A DNA stretch of 7,005 nucleotides, from NCBI GenBank assembly GCA_903939665.1, contig CAJAHZ010000212.1, positions 1 through 7,005 of the forward strand. The letters are read 5' to 3'. Below the pieces are notes generated by a model that saw only the letters and a list, made by a program, of their open reading frames with translations, was not told where the DNA came from and did not search any database. Positions 6,422 through 7,005 of the stretch are shown in pieces; the stretch's first letter is position 1; each line of letters begins with the position of its first letter. Source of the stretch: an uncultured Pseudomonadota bacterium. GTDB taxonomy: Bacteria > Pseudomonadota > Gammaproteobacteria > Burkholderiales > Rhodocyclaceae. A program made the position numbers and the translations under genes.

Positions 6422-6802
6422 TACATCAATAGCGAAGAGTTGCGCCGCATCATCCAGGGCGCGACAAACCGGTGCGAGAGCTTTAACAAGTTCGCCCAGT
6501 GGGTCTATTTCGCCGCCGATTTGATCCAGGAGAATGTGCGGGAAGAACAGCTCAAGATTATCAAGTACAACCATCTGATCGCCAATCTGTTGATCTTCCA
6601 CAACTGCAAGAGCATGACGCAGGCGCTGAAGGAATTGCAGGACGAAGGTGTTGCATTGACGCCAGAGATCCTGCGGGCGCTGAGTCCGTACCGTCAGCAC
6701 CCGAGCCGATTCGGCATGTATGAATTACGGGATCGCGAGGTGGGGCCGATAGACTACGATGTGCAACTTGACCTGGCGAAACAGGAAGCAATGGTGCTAT
6801 AG
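6422..6802 (+). pseudogene. tnpA: C-terminal remnant of a second Tn3-family transposase
   Basis: The last ~126 codons of a Tn3-family TnpA survive, from YINSEELRRIIQ to the stop at 6800-6802. The block ATNRCESFNKF carries the catalytic glutamate (codon 6476-6478) of the DDE triad, followed by EEQLKIIKYNHLIANLLIFHN and EILRALSPYRQHPSRFGMYEL, the typical C-terminus of the family branch with ATNKSEAFN-type motifs. It is clearly different from the intact TnpA of the neighbouring transposon, which has QNRIESYHQLR at this place, so it belongs to another lineage. Everything upstream, including both catalytic aspartates, is gone and replaced by the opposite-strand KilA-N gene at about 6410-6424. It ends 24 bp before the right terminal repeat, as expected for tnpA. 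It cannot encode an active transposase. Confidence 0.9.
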
Positions 6803-6826
6803 AACCAAATTACTTTATCCATTTGG

Positions 6827-6864
6827 CCTATTGCCCATTTTTGAACGAATCCTTGCGGTCACCC
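6827..6864 (-). repeat. Right terminal inverted repeat (IRR) of the 2.8-kb element
   Basis: Read on the minus strand it begins GGGTGACCGCAAGG and ends GGGCAATAGG. It is the inverted partner of 4068-4105 with 34 of 38 matches, and lies 24 bp after the tnpA remnant stop, the usual position of a Tn3-family right end. Confidence 0.92.
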
Positions 6865-6869
6865 TATGA
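6865..6869 (+). repeat. Target site duplication TATGA, right copy
   Basis: It is an exact copy of 4063-4067, directly outside the right repeat. Removing one copy and the element joins ...cgcacgtg-TATGA-aggccg..., the likely pre-insertion sequence. Confidence 0.85.
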
Positions 6870-7005
6870 AGGCCGACACTCTACCGGCATCTTGGCCCAG
6901 ATGACGTGCTTCGCCACGATGGCCAAAAAATGCTGATGCGGTAATCCGGGCAAATTCCGCCGGTTTGGGCTTAGAAGCCCTGTCTAAAAGGAAGGCGGTT
7001 CTTAC
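6870..7005. other. Flanking DNA right of the element, no gene identified
   Basis: This 136-bp stretch is outside the 2.8-kb element. The minus strand has a frame open from the window edge through the target duplication into the right terminal repeat, but the translation shows no recognisable pattern and the sequence is too short to judge. A short dyad GGGCT-TAGA-AGCCC lies near 6967-6980 without a T tract. Confidence 0.4.

Larger units (their letters stand above)
4068..6864. mobile_element. Non-autonomous Tn3-family element (2797 bp) with cargo genes
   Basis: This unit is bounded by 38-bp inverted repeats (4068-4105 and 6827-6864) and by the perfect 5-bp direct repeat TATGA, the target-duplication length of Tn3-family elements. 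Inside are a secreted hypothetical protein, a leftward KilA-N domain gene, and only the 3' end of a transposase gene lying against the right repeat. No resolvase and no intact transposase are present, so movement would need TnpA in trans. The preserved target duplication indicates that the ends transposed as a pair; whether the internal deletion came before or after cannot be told. It entered 17 bp outside the right repeat of the neighbouring transposon (12 bp plus the duplication). Confidence 0.88.

Overview
The window is accessory DNA from a proteobacterium. GC-rich coding sequence and the style of the transposition genes suggest a beta- or gammaproteobacterium, but genus and replicon cannot be read from the sequence. 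It is made almost entirely of two Tn3-family elements lying side by side.

Region 1 (1-4050) is the right part of a complete-looking Tn3-family transposon. At the left edge is the start of a leftward gene for a ribbon-helix-helix (CopG/ParD-like) antitoxin, cut by the window. Its presumed toxin partner and the left inverted repeat would lie outside. An AT-rich control region (108-322) holds a candidate three-subsite res site (187-303) and a promoter for tnpR. Serine resolvase tnpR (323-904) and full-length transposase tnpA (989-4018, DDE residues D700/D772/E904) follow on the + strand. A 38-bp right terminal repeat (4013-4050) overlaps the end of tnpA. Antitoxin, res, tnpR and tnpA in this order match the known arrangement of toxin-antitoxin pairs built into Tn3-family transposition modules.

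Region 2 (4068-6864) starts only 17 bp after that repeat. It is a 2797-bp element with 38-bp inverted repeats (34 of 38 positions identical) and a perfect 5-bp target duplication, TATGA. It is non-autonomous: its tnpA survives only as the last ~126 codons next to the right repeat, and no resolvase is visible. The rest is cargo: a small secreted protein of unknown function (4692-5228, +) and a KilA-N domain protein (5597 to about 6421, - strand) whose 5' end is joined directly to the tnpA remnant. The KilA-N frame runs open through the antisense of tnpA. Such an element would need a transposase supplied in trans, so it resembles a mobile insertion cassette carrying a phage-type gene.

Region 3 (6870-7005) is short flanking DNA in which no gene could be identified.
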